Assembly (NCBI GenBank): GCA_007123395.1
Contig: SKLD01000060.1
Location: 1 to 20,432 of the forward strand
Direction: 5' to 3'
Length of the DNA stretch: 20,432 nt
Origin: Opitutales bacterium
Lineage (GTDB): Bacteria; Verrucomicrobiota; Verrucomicrobiia; Opitutales; Oceanipulchritudinaceae
The notes under the pieces are model-generated. The model searched no databases and had not been told where the DNA came from. It saw only the letters and a program-made list of their open reading frames with translations. This document shows, piece by piece, positions 13,414 through 20,432 of this stretch. Position 1 is the stretch's first letter, and each line of letters starts with the position of its first letter. The position numbers and the translations under genes were made by a program.

Positions 13414-15282
13414 ATGAATGTTTTGTTGATTGCCCGCCGTCCGCGGCCTTCGCGCAAACGGTTGTTTCTGTTATTTGCGTCCCTCGCTCTCCTGCCTTGC
13501 GCGGCCTCCGCCGGGCAACTCACCCTGCTGGCCATCTCCGAGGCACCGGTGCCAGCCGGGGACGCCCTTTACGAGGGCTTCCACGGTCCCATGGTGAACG
13601 CCCGCGGCGAGGTGGCCGTCCGCCTCACGCTCTACAACGAGGACTGGGTTCCGAGGTCCCGCAACGCCCTCTACCTCTGGCGGAACGGGGAACCGGAGGA
13701 GTTGTTCCGTTCGGACCTTTTCGATCCGCCGTTCGGAATCCTGAGCATCCGCAGTTCCGCGGCCGGGGGAGACCGCATCGCGTTCAATGACCAAGGCTCC
13801 ATTTTTGCCGTCGCCTCGATCACGGCGGACCTCGCGCCCGGCGTGACCTTCCCGACCGGGATCTTCCGGTTTCCCGCGCAGCCCGTGCCCGTTCGCGGTC
13901 CGTTGCTGGGCGAAACCGTCCCCGGTGGTGGCGCTACCTTCTCGGGGTGGTCGGACCCGCGCATGAACAACGTCGGTCAAATCGCGGTGCGCTCGAACAA
14001 CCGCGTCACGAGTTTCGAATCCTACGGCAGTATCGACCGCGTGGAGCCGGACGGATCGGTCACCCGCCTCGCCGTGAACGGAATGGAAGTGCCGGGCACG
14101 GACGCGGTCTTCCACAACGTCCTCGGGAACGGTGCGATCAACACTCACGGCCAGATCGCCTTTCTCGCCTCCATGAAATTCGGGGAGGATGAAAACCTCA
14201 CGTACGGAGTCCTGCTCGCCGACGACGACGGGGTGCGCCTGATCCTGCGCGCGGGGGATCCCATCCCGGACGGCAACGGTGTCTTCGGGAACTCGGCGCC
14301 CCACTTCCATATCCTTTCGCTCGATGATCATGGACGGGTAGCTGTCCGCGGTTGGGTGGAAGGTTTTGGAATCCGTCGTGATGTCAATGTGTTGACGGAC
14401 GGCGAGACGGGCCATGTTCTTGTCCGCAACGGTGACTCCATACCACACGGCGGGGGGACCTTCGCGAACATAGGAACCCTCCGCATCAACGGCAACGGCC
14501 TCGCCGTCTTCGCCGACGGTCATCCGTCACACCTATACTTTGCGACAGCTTCCGGCATCCGCCGTGTCATGACCAGCGGGATGCCCATGCCCGGCGGCGG
14601 TTTGCTCGACGGTTGGGTTACCGGAGTCCCCCGGCACATCGCAATCAACGACCGGGGGCAGACCGCCTTTATCACCCGCGTATCCTTTCCGCGCCCGGAG
14701 GGGCAGTTCGGTTTCGACCGACGGTTGATGCTCCTTTTTCGCGACGAGTTCGGCACGCTGCACGAACTTATCCGTGAGGGCGCGGAGATCGCGGGCAGCT
14801 TTGTGGCCGAGATTTTTTTCAGCGAAATTGGCGATTCCTTCAGCAACCGCGGGCGCGGTTCCGGTCTCGGCGAAGCGGGCCATGTGACCTTCCGGGTGAC
14901 TTTGGACGACGAACGCGAGGCCATCTTCCTCTGGACGCCGCCGGGGGTGCGGGGGCTGGCGCAGGTCGCGGGAACGGGGTGCGCGGAGGCGGGGTGGTGC
15001 GCGCTGCCGTGGTTCGGCGAATTCTACCAAGACCGGCGCTGGGTGTGGCACGATGTCCACGGCTGGCAGCTCTTCGGCGGGGACGACGGTGAGGGCTTGT
15101 ATTTTTACGACTTCGAGCTGAGCGCTTGGCTCTGGACCTCAGAGGAATGGTTTCCTATCTACCACGTGGGTGCCCCGGTGGAAGCTTGGGTGGCGTATGA
15201 TCTTGGTTCGGAGGCTGGAAGCCGCCGTTTTTTCCGGTATGACACCGGCGAATGGATTGGAGCGGATGGTTTCGGGGAATAG
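13414..15282 (+). CDS. Secreted seven-repeat protein with Trp-rich C-terminal domain (DUF7453-like)
   Basis: Exported protein of 622 residues with unknown function. The N-terminus (1-34) is a clear Sec signal peptide: RRPRPSRKR, then LFLLFASLALLPCAASA. The body holds about seven copies of a loose repeat of the form 'GxxxPGGGxxF...N..GQVAFR', starting near 38, 163, 218, 276, 335, 384 and 451 (for example GDPIPDGNGVF, then LDDHGRVAVRG). Similar repeats occur in DUF7453-type choice-of-anchor and exosortase-linked proteins and suggest a beta-propeller or beta-solenoid. After a linker, 533-615 is rich in Trp, Tyr and Gly (RRWVWHDVHGWQLFGG, AWLWTSEEWFPIYH). That style of C-terminal module is frequent in Opitutales secreted proteins and may bind the cell surface or substrate. 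There is no hydrophobic C-terminal anchor. The ribosome-binding site is weak. No partner gene is adjacent. Confidence 0.85.
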   Translation: MNVLLIARRPRPSRKRLFLLFASLALLPCAASAGQLTLLAISEAPVPAGDALYEGFHGPMVNARGEVAVRLTLYNEDWVPRSRNALYLWRNGEPEELFRSDLFDPPFGILSIRSSAAGGDRIAFNDQGSIFAVASITADLAPGVTFPTGIFRFPAQPVPVRGPLLGETVPGGGATFSGWSDPRMNNVGQIAVRSNNRVTSFESYGSIDRVEPDGSVTRLAVNGMEVPGTDAVFHNVLGNGAINTHGQIAFLASMKFGEDENLTYGVLLADDDGVRLILRAGDPIPDGNGVFGNSAPHFHILSLDDHGRVAVRGWVEGFGIRRDVNVLTDGETGHVLVRNGDSIPHGGGTFANIGTLRINGNGLAVFADGHPSHLYFATASGIRRVMTSGMPMPGGGLLDGWVTGVPRHIAINDRGQTAFITRVSFPRPEGQFGFDRRLMLLFRDEFGTLHELIREGAEIAGSFVAEIFFSEIGDSFSNRGRGSGLGEAGHVTFRVTLDDEREAIFLWTPPGVRGLAQVAGTGCAEAGWCALPWFGEFYQDRRWVWHDVHGWQLFGGDDGEGLYFYDFELSAWLWTSEEWFPIYHVGAPVEAWVAYDLGSEAGSRRFFRYDTGEWIGADGFGE

Positions 15283-15427
15283 TCGCTTCGGCCCATGGAA
15301 TGCCGCGATCCGATCACGCGGCGGGTTTGCCGTTGCGGATGAAAACCCCTTGGTCTTCGGGTAGTTCGTAAGCAAAGATTTCGGAGGCGGAAAAATAAAT
15401 TATTGTGTAGTTTATTCTTAGCAAAGT

Positions 15428-16483
15428 TCAGTTCGCCCGTAGTTCGGAGGCAACAGCGCGCATGAAGGCGGTGCGCTCCGGGGCTGGCGGATGAGAGCGA
15501 ATGACGGGGCGTCCCATACGCGGCGGAGCGGAGCGCGCGGCGAGGCGGGGCCAGAGGTCGAGCGCCTGTTGCGGATCGAAGCCGGCCTCCGCCATCCAGT
15601 GCAGGGCGAAGAGGTCGGCCTCATATTCAAAGGCCTCGGAGCGGGCGGCGGCGGCGGAGAGACCGCCGAGGTTTGGCGTGAGGACGCCGAGCAGGGCGAG
15701 CAGACCGTCGCCTGCGGTGCCGAGAAGATAATTCCAGAGGACGGCACGGTGGTGTCGGAGAGCGTTGTGGGCCATTTCGTGAGCGACGACGAATGCAAGC
15801 TCATGCTCGTTTTCCACGAAACGCAGCATACCCGCGTTGATCTCGACGCGGCGACCCAGTGCCCATGCATTGACGCGGTTGCTTCCGCGCAAGCGCACCG
15901 GCATATCGGCGATGCGTACGCTTCCGACTGTGAACTCCAACCGCTCCCCGTCACGCTCCACGGTAAGATGCACCTCTCCCACTGATTTCAATTCCGCCGC
16001 GATGGCCCGGCCAGCTTGGCGGCTCGCGCCGTCACCGCCGCGTACCGCCCGCCCCCCGACCGCAAGGAGAACATCACCTTCGAGCAATCCGGCGACGCCC
16101 GCGGGCGATCCGTCCACAACAAAGGCAACAGAGGGCCTTTCGCCAACGCCGAAAAGTGCGAGCGCCGCCTCGCGTTCGCTGTCATCATAGCCGGTGAGGT
16201 CATGTAACCGCACACCGATGGCCGGGCGGGAGGGAACGTCCGGGAAATTTCCCGCGACCACGGCTGCAATCGGGAAACCGGCCGCAAATAGCCGGTCGCT
16301 ATCGTCAGCGCGAAGAAGGACCCTGCGCTCGCCGATTTCCGTCGAGATCCGTTTCACGACGTCCGGATCCGGTCGCGGCAGGTCCGACCGAGGCCCCGCG
16401 CATCCGGCAAGGACGGCGACGGCGATGAGTGAAGCGGCCGTGCAAAGCGTACGAACTCCGCCATCGAGAACCCGCTTTCTCAC
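15428..16483 (-). CDS. M48-family metalloprotease lipoprotein with PDZ-like domain
   Basis: Envelope zinc protease, 351 residues. A signal sequence ends in a lipobox, LAGC with Cys28 followed by Ala, so an outer-membrane lipoprotein is likely. A PDZ-like region spans about 115-185 (VAFVVDGSPAGVAGLLEGDVLLAVGGRAV). The peptidase domain has HEMAH (235-239) with both zinc His and the catalytic Glu, and FEYEAD (285-290) with the third ligand, most likely Glu286. This family serves in envelope quality control. The start is GTG at 16483, which overlaps the NUDIX stop as GTGA; AAGGAAG lies about 7 nt upstream. It is therefore co-translated with the NUDIX gene as last gene of a four-gene minus-strand cluster. 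It converges with the secreted repeat protein across 145 bp, where a hairpin (15302-15322) lacks a T-run. Confidence 0.9.
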   Translation of the reverse strand: MRKRVLDGGVRTLCTAASLIAVAVLAGCAGPRSDLPRPDPDVVKRISTEIGERRVLLRADDSDRLFAAGFPIAAVVAGNFPDVPSRPAIGVRLHDLTGYDDSEREAALALFGVGERPSVAFVVDGSPAGVAGLLEGDVLLAVGGRAVRGGDGASRQAGRAIAAELKSVGEVHLTVERDGERLEFTVGSVRIADMPVRLRGSNRVNAWALGRRVEINAGMLRFVENEHELAFVVAHEMAHNALRHHRAVLWNYLLGTAGDGLLALLGVLTPNLGGLSAAAARSEAFEYEADLFALHWMAEAGFDPQQALDLWPRLAARSAPPRMGRPVIRSHPPAPERTAFMRAVASELRAN

Positions 16484-17040
16484 GCGTCCGCTTCCTTTCC
16501 GCCGCCCTCGGAGGAGGCTGTACCGACAGCAAAACTCCAGAGCTTAGCGTCGATCATAACACCCTCTTTATCAATGGCCTCCAGCCTCTCCCGTAATCCC
16601 CGGCACTCCAACCACACAGGCGTGATCGCTTCGTCGCCATCGGGCGCAGCATCTTCGGCGTGGGTCAGCCGGACTTCCACCATGCATACCCATTCATCTG
16701 TCATTCCCGGCGAGGAGGGAATTCGCGGACCGACCCGCACAACCTCGCCGATCCATCCGGTTTCCTCACGCAACTCACGCAGCGCGGCTTGTTCGGCGGA
16801 CTCTCCTTCGTCGAGCAGCCCCGCCGGAAACTCCAATACCTCGCGACCCACGGGCGGACGGAACTGGCGGACGAGGAGCAGTCGCGGCGTCGGGCCGCCC
16901 GCATGCGCAAAAACGCAAACGGCACCCGCCGTACCCTCCCGGCGGGCGTAAGTCCACCGTTTCTCGCTGCCGTCGCCCCGGCGCACCACCTTTTCGCGCA
17001 GCGAGAGCCAAGGGGTGCCGCAGAGATGCTCGTCTTCCAT
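16480..17040 (-). CDS. NUDIX hydrolase, ADP-ribose pyrophosphatase-like
   Basis: Cytoplasmic hydrolase of a nucleoside diphosphate linked to another moiety; ADP-ribose is the typical substrate of this subgroup. The protein has 186 residues from ATG 17040 (MEDEHLCGTPWLSLREKVV). The open frame extends 43 codons upstream, but that part overlaps the tatD-like gene and is not conserved-looking. The Nudix box is perfect at 74-96: GLLDEGE, then seven residues, then RELREETGW. VRQFRPPVGREVLEFPAG just before it is characteristic of ADP-ribose pyrophosphatases. No clear ribosome-binding site is seen. The stop overlaps the GTG start of the M48 protease. It lies 92 bp downstream of the TatD gene on the same strand. 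Confidence 0.9.
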   Translation of the reverse strand: MEDEHLCGTPWLSLREKVVRRGDGSEKRWTYARREGTAGAVCVFAHAGGPTPRLLLVRQFRPPVGREVLEFPAGLLDEGESAEQAALRELREETGWIGEVVRVGPRIPSSPGMTDEWVCMVEVRLTHAEDAAPDGDEAITPVWLECRGLRERLEAIDKEGVMIDAKLWSFAVGTASSEGGGKEADA

Positions 17041-17132
17041 GAGGCAAAAGCTGAATACCTGTTTCACGCGGGTCAATCCGCACGCGCACACGACAGCCAC
17101 GATAACGGGCGCATCCGTGGCGCAGACGAGGG

Positions 17133-17951
17133 TTAGCCGCAGCAGACCCCCGCCGGACCGTTCCACCAACGAAAGAAGTTGGCGGCAGTTCGTTCTTCGA
17201 GGACGGCGACCGATTCGCCGCGGATTCCGGAGAGGGATTCCAAGGCAAGAGAAAGGTTTGCCGGATGATTGAGGAGGCTGCCATCCTCCGCATCTTCAAG
17301 CGGATTCTCGTTGAGTCGACGGGGCGGCGGCATGGCGGGCGCGTCGGTCTCGAGGAGGAGCCGCTCCGGCGGCACACGGGCGAAGGTGTCGCGCACGCGG
17401 TGGCGGCGCGGGTCGGTGAAGTAGGTGGAGAACGAAAAATAGGCGCCCATTTCAACGAACTCGCTCAGCATCTCCGTCGGACCGCCGTAGGCATGGAGGA
17501 GAAATCCGCACTGCGGCAGCGGACCCGCCGCAAGGCACTCACGCATGGCACCCCAGGCGCGCAGGCAATGAACGGTAAGGGGACGGTTCAGCTCTGCCGC
17601 AATCTCCATGTGCGCACGGAAAACACGAAGTTGGTCGTCGAGGTCGTGGCCCTCAATCCAGCGGTCGAGCCCGGTCTCGCCGACCCCCGCGCGCAGGTCG
17701 GTTTCGAGCCGCGCGCGGAGACGCCTCTCCCAGCCTGGCTTCCGCGCCGACACCTTCCACGGATGCAGACCGTAGGCGGGGTAGACACCCGGTTCCGGCG
17801 CGAGCCGCGTGACGTCATCCCAATCCGCTTCCTCCGTGGCATTGACGGCGCAGGCGTATTCGCCGCCCCGAGCGCGCAGCCAAAGGGATATGTCCAGCCC
17901 GGCACCCGCAAAACGGGGATCGTGCAAGTGGGTATGGGCGTCGCAACGCAC
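17133..17951 (-). CDS. TatD-family metal-dependent hydrolase
   Basis: TIM-barrel hydrolase of the TatD family, whose members act as 3'-5' DNA/RNA exonucleases or deaminate other small substrates. About 272 residues. I chose GTG 17951 because it gives (M)RCDAHTHLHD, placing the metal-binding HxH right at the N-terminus as usual; a TTG at 17990 would add 13 residues and overlap sufE by 29 nt. Further ligands are Glu in RAGVGETGLDRW, His in PLTVHCLRAW, His in FLLHAYGG, and Asp in LLLETDAPAM. PAYGLHPW is also typical. It begins 10 bp after the sufE stop, so an operon is likely. The start remains uncertain because no good ribosome-binding site supports either codon. Confidence 0.88.
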   Translation of the reverse strand: MRCDAHTHLHDPRFAGAGLDISLWLRARGGEYACAVNATEEADWDDVTRLAPEPGVYPAYGLHPWKVSARKPGWERRLRARLETDLRAGVGETGLDRWIEGHDLDDQLRVFRAHMEIAAELNRPLTVHCLRAWGAMRECLAAGPLPQCGFLLHAYGGPTEMLSEFVEMGAYFSFSTYFTDPRRHRVRDTFARVPPERLLLETDAPAMPPPRRLNENPLEDAEDGSLLNHPANLSLALESLSGIRGESVAVLEERTAANFFRWWNGPAGVCCG

Positions 17952-17961
17952 GCCGACGACA

Positions 17962-18417
17962 TCAGGACTGCGCGGCGTCCCGGGCCGCAAGCGCCTGCAC
18001 GGCGAAGGCCTTCATGCGCTTGTAGACTTGAGTGAGACCGTTGCGCCGGTTGGGCGAGAGGTGCTGGGTGATTCCAAACGCCTCCAGAAAATCCGGCTCA
18101 CGCTCGATAACGCACTCAGGCGTCTCGCCGCTGTAGAGATCGCAGAGCAGCGCGGCAATCCCCTTGACGATAGCCGAATCCGCCTCGACACGGAACTGGA
18201 GGCGCCCGTCTTCCAGCGTTTCCAGGAGATGAACATTCGATACGCAGCCTTCCACCTTGCGCTCCGCCGTCTGTTCCTCCTCAGACAAGCCCGGGTGGGA
18301 CCGCCCGAGATCCACGAGGTAGCCGAAACGCTCATACGCGTCCGGCAAGGCGGCGAGGTCTTCCTCAAGCCGCGCGCGCTTCTCATCGAATCCAATGCAT
18401 GTGGTCGTTTCCATCAT
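17962..18417 (-). CDS. sufE: SufE-family cysteine desulfuration protein
   Basis: Cytoplasmic sulfur-acceptor protein that takes persulfide sulfur from a cysteine desulfurase (SufS) for iron-sulfur cluster assembly. About 151 residues from the double ATG at 18417/18414 (MMETTTCIGFDEKRARLEEDLAALP). An ATG at 18471 would add 18 residues without family similarity. The conserved acceptor Cys is Cys58 in KVEGCVSNVHL, followed by GRLQFRVEADSAIVKGIAALL and the late block ITQHLSPNRRNGL, all in family order. No other suf genes lie in the window. It is the first gene of the SufE > TatD > NUDIX > M48 minus-strand series. No convincing promoter or ribosome-binding site was found upstream. Confidence 0.9.
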   Translation of the reverse strand: MMETTTCIGFDEKRARLEEDLAALPDAYERFGYLVDLGRSHPGLSEEEQTAERKVEGCVSNVHLLETLEDGRLQFRVEADSAIVKGIAALLCDLYSGETPECVIEREPDFLEAFGITQHLSPNRRNGLTQVYKRMKAFAVQALAARDAAQS

Positions 18418-18580
18418 CGGCAAAACATGCGCAGGTTTTCCAGAAATGCGAGGCTGTTTGCCAATCGGCAATGCGCCGTGCCAGCGGCAGGTATCTAAGG
18501 GAATTCCCCAATTCGTGACAGTAAATACTTTATTTCGTAAAAAAGCTTTGCCCCTTCCGCCGCCTTTCCACCCAATTACC

Positions 18581-18609
18581 TTACCTCAGTTGTCTTATAC
18601 CGATATATC
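18581..18609 (+). promoter_or_regulatory. Possible sigma-70 promoter for the small hypothetical gene
   Basis: TTACCT (18581-18586), a 17-bp spacer and TATATC (18604-18609) match a weak -35/-10 pair. Transcription would start near 18616, only about 7 nt before ATG 18623, giving a nearly leaderless mRNA. That fits the absence of a Shine-Dalgarno sequence there. Confidence 0.25.
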
Positions 18610-18622
18610 GACCTACCCATAA

Positions 18623-19012
18623 ATGGCCTTCACAATCGAGATGCCGCTTTCCGAAATGCACCCGCCGGAGTCCCACTCGTCCAACGGTAGCTTCAAAGAC
18701 CTCTACTGTCGGGAGCTTGGCTGCCCGCCGGAAAAGTTCGAACGCGAAGTCATGCGCCGCTGCCTCTTTCGCCGCGCCCGGTTCCTTTTTCCGTGGATAG
18801 AGCTGTTCAGCGGTGATTTCTTCTTCCACGAGCGCAAACTTATCGAGCGGATCGCCAACGAGCGGAACTTCAACGATATCCGCCACGACATCGACTTCTA
18901 TCAGCATAAGTTTGTGTCCATGTCGGCACGGCGCGGTGCCTTCCGCATCCGCATCTCCGGGCAGCGGCTCCTTCGCATTGTCCGGAGCGTCATGCGGACC
19001 GACGACGGATAA
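18623..19012 (+). CDS. Conserved-looking hypothetical protein, 129 residues
   Basis: I do not recognise the family. The protein is soluble, rich in Arg, Phe and Glu, with no signal peptide or membrane segment. A long central stretch looks helical and structured: LYCRELGCPPEKFEREVMRR (27-46), FLFPWIELFSGDFFFHERKL and NDIRHDIDFYQHKFVS. Cys residues lie at about 29, 34 and 47. Codon use matches the GC-rich neighbours, which supports a real gene over a random frame. It is divergent from sufE (205 bp) and convergent with serS (60 bp). No Shine-Dalgarno is visible; a possible promoter places the transcript start just before ATG. No function can be assigned. Confidence 0.7.
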   Translation: MAFTIEMPLSEMHPPESHSSNGSFKDLYCRELGCPPEKFEREVMRRCLFRRARFLFPWIELFSGDFFFHERKLIERIANERNFNDIRHDIDFYQHKFVSMSARRGAFRIRISGQRLLRIVRSVMRTDDG

Positions 19013-19017
19013 TCTCA

Positions 19018-19044
19018 GGCCACGTGGGCCGCGGATTTGTCCGC
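19018..19044. terminator. Two adjacent small hairpins between converging genes
   Basis: GGCC-ACGTG-GGCC (19018-19030) and GCGGA-TTTG-TCCGC (19031-19044) lie in the 60 bp between the converging hypothetical gene and serS. No T-run follows on either strand, so any termination role is tentative. Confidence 0.25.
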
Positions 19045-19072
19045 CGACAGGTGCCCCATACCCCGCCGCGCC

Positions 19073-20341
19073 TTACGCCCGCGGAAACGCCTCCGCGCCA
19101 AAATACGGCCGCAGGGCTTCGGGCAATGTCACGCGCCCCGCCGCATCCGCATTATTTTCGAGCAGTGCGGCGAGGACGCGCGGCACGGCCAGACCCGATC
19201 CGTTGAGGGTGTGGACAACGCGCGGTTTGCCCTCCTTGTCGCGGAAACGGATGTTGGCGCGGCGCGCTTGGAAGTCGGTGAAATTGCTGCAACTCGACAC
19301 CTCCAGCCAGCGCCCCTGCCCTGCCGCCCACACTTCGAGATCATATTGCTTGGCGTGGGGAAAACCGATGTCGCCCGAACACATGAGGAGCGTGCGGTAA
19401 GGTAGTTCCAGCTTCTTCAAGAGGCTTTCGGCGTGTTCGCGCAGCGACTCGAGTTCATCGAAACTCGTGTCGGGATGCACCCATTTGACGAGTTCCACTT
19501 TATCGAACTGGTGCACGCGGTTGAGACCGCGCACGTCCTTGCCGTGACTGCCCGCCTCGCGCCGGAAACAGGGGGTGTAGGCGCACGCGTAAAGCGGCAG
19601 ATCGTCCTCATCAAGGATCTCGTCGCGGTAGAAATTGGTTACCGGCACCTCTGCCGTGGGAATCATATAGAGCCCGTCGCCCGGCACCTCATACATCTGC
19701 CCCTCTTTGTCCGGTAGCTGGCCCGTGGCCGTGGCGCTGTCGGCGTTCACGCAGACGGGCGGCATCATCTCTGTAAAGCCGACGCGTGTGTTCTCCTCGA
19801 GGAAGAACTGAAGCAATGCGCGCACAAGGCGCGCCATATCGCCGACAAAGAAAGGCCAGCCTGCCCCCGTCACCTTTGCCCCACGCCCGAGGTCGACATA
19901 ATCCGCGAATCCCGGCAGATCCCAATGCGGCACCGCAGCCGTGCCCACCGCCTCCGGATCGCCCCACTGCGCCGTGACGATGTTGTCCGCCTCGCTGTCG
20001 CCTTCGGGCACCGATTCGTGCGGAAGATTCGGCACCGCCATGAAGGCGCTCTTCCATTTCGCCTCGATCAAACCCTGCTCCGCCTGCAACGCCTTAACCT
20101 GCGCCGCCAACTCGCGCATGTGCGCCACTTGCTCGCGGAACTCATCCGAACCTTTCGGCAACTTCGCCATCGCGGCGTTAGCCGCTTTCTGCTCGGCGCG
20201 GCGGGTCTCCGCGTCGTGGATGATTCGCCGCCGCTCCTCGTCGAGGGCGAGCACGGCGTCGATGTCGCAGGCGAACTTCTTCTTCGCCACCGCCGCGCGC
20301 ACGGTGTCGGTGTTTTCCCGAAAATACTTTAGGTCCAGCAT
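19073..20341 (-). CDS. serS: Seryl-tRNA synthetase
   Basis: Cytoplasmic class II aminoacyl-tRNA synthetase that charges tRNA-Ser with serine. 422 residues, full length. The N-terminal MLDLKYFRENTDTVRAAVAKK is typical and leads into the two-helix coiled-coil tRNA-binding arm (about 30-100), with LPKGSDEF at the turn. The catalytic core shows the serine-binding TxE loop (IPTAEVPVTN, 227-236), motif 2 (CFRREAGSHGKDVRGLNRVHQF, 258-279, in its usual form), SSCSNFTDFQARR, and motif 3 near the end (LNGSGLAVPRVLAALLEN). ATG 20341 has GGAG about 8 nt upstream. It is convergent with the small hypothetical gene. The 91 bp upstream to the window edge show no T-box-like element and no clear promoter. Confidence 0.97.
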   Translation of the reverse strand: MLDLKYFRENTDTVRAAVAKKKFACDIDAVLALDEERRRIIHDAETRRAEQKAANAAMAKLPKGSDEFREQVAHMRELAAQVKALQAEQGLIEAKWKSAFMAVPNLPHESVPEGDSEADNIVTAQWGDPEAVGTAAVPHWDLPGFADYVDLGRGAKVTGAGWPFFVGDMARLVRALLQFFLEENTRVGFTEMMPPVCVNADSATATGQLPDKEGQMYEVPGDGLYMIPTAEVPVTNFYRDEILDEDDLPLYACAYTPCFRREAGSHGKDVRGLNRVHQFDKVELVKWVHPDTSFDELESLREHAESLLKKLELPYRTLLMCSGDIGFPHAKQYDLEVWAAGQGRWLEVSSCSNFTDFQARRANIRFRDKEGKPRVVHTLNGSGLAVPRVLAALLENNADAAGRVTLPEALRPYFGAEAFPRA

Positions 20342-20432
20342 GGCTTGTCTCCGGTTCCGGAATGCAAAAGCCCGCTATACTTCATCCCGCCCGCACAACC
20401 GGCAATCCCTTTTCCATCCAATCCCGCCACCA

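Noticed and set aside
15302..15322. Hairpin GCCGCG, 9-nt loop, CGCGGC after the secreted-protein gene
   Set aside because: No T-run follows and the loop is long; it is not convincing as an intrinsic terminator.
20342..20432. Leader upstream of serS, checked for a T-box or promoter
   Set aside because: Only 91 bp are available; there is no T-box consensus, and candidate -35/-10 pairs have spacing of about 20 bp.

Overview
The window is a GC-rich bacterial chromosome segment with short intergenic gaps and genes on both strands. It most resembles Verrucomicrobiota, probably the Opitutales/Puniceicoccales group. The best clue is the secreted protein at 13414-15282: its C-terminus is rich in Trp, Gly and Tyr, in a style common on secreted proteins of that group. 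The mix of housekeeping genes with a small sugar-acid catabolic cluster also fits. This placement is an inference from protein style, not from a marker gene.

Left part (1-6699): a truncated Y1/IS200-like (RAYT-type) transposase leaves the window on the left. Next come a copper-type P1B ATPase with a Cys-rich N-terminus in place of an HMA domain, and a cytidine deaminase, all on the minus strand. A PPK2-family polyphosphate kinase diverges from the deaminase. It converges on a YbdG-like MscS channel, which in turn is divergent from an ExoD-family membrane protein.

Centre (6886-12677): a minus-strand operon runs XRE-cupin regulator > GH88-like glycoside hydrolase > TIM-barrel sugar isomerase/epimerase > Gfo/Idh/MocA oxidoreductase > SDR oxidoreductase. 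A KDPG/KHG-type aldolase diverges from it across 74 bp that hold two AGAAAAC repeats exactly 21 bp apart. The first three operon genes are tightly coupled by a 14-nt overlap and an ATGA junction. The last two gaps each hold one 67-nt REP-like element with the same architecture. The cluster looks like cytoplasmic breakdown of unsaturated-uronate or keto-sugar oligosaccharides to pyruvate plus a triose or similar product. No transporter, lyase or sugar kinase is in view.

Right part (12678-20432): a 736-bp gap holds several GC hairpins and a possible 48-codon gene with a strong Shine-Dalgarno. It is followed by the secreted seven-repeat protein. A minus-strand cluster then runs SufE > TatD > NUDIX > M48/PDZ lipoprotein. 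A small hypothetical gene on the plus strand and serS on the minus strand close the window.

No tRNA, rRNA, CRISPR array or defence system was recognised. The most interesting structures are the paired REP elements inside the catabolic operon (with a RAYT-type transposase in the same window), the catabolic cluster itself, and the structured gap upstream of the secreted repeat protein.
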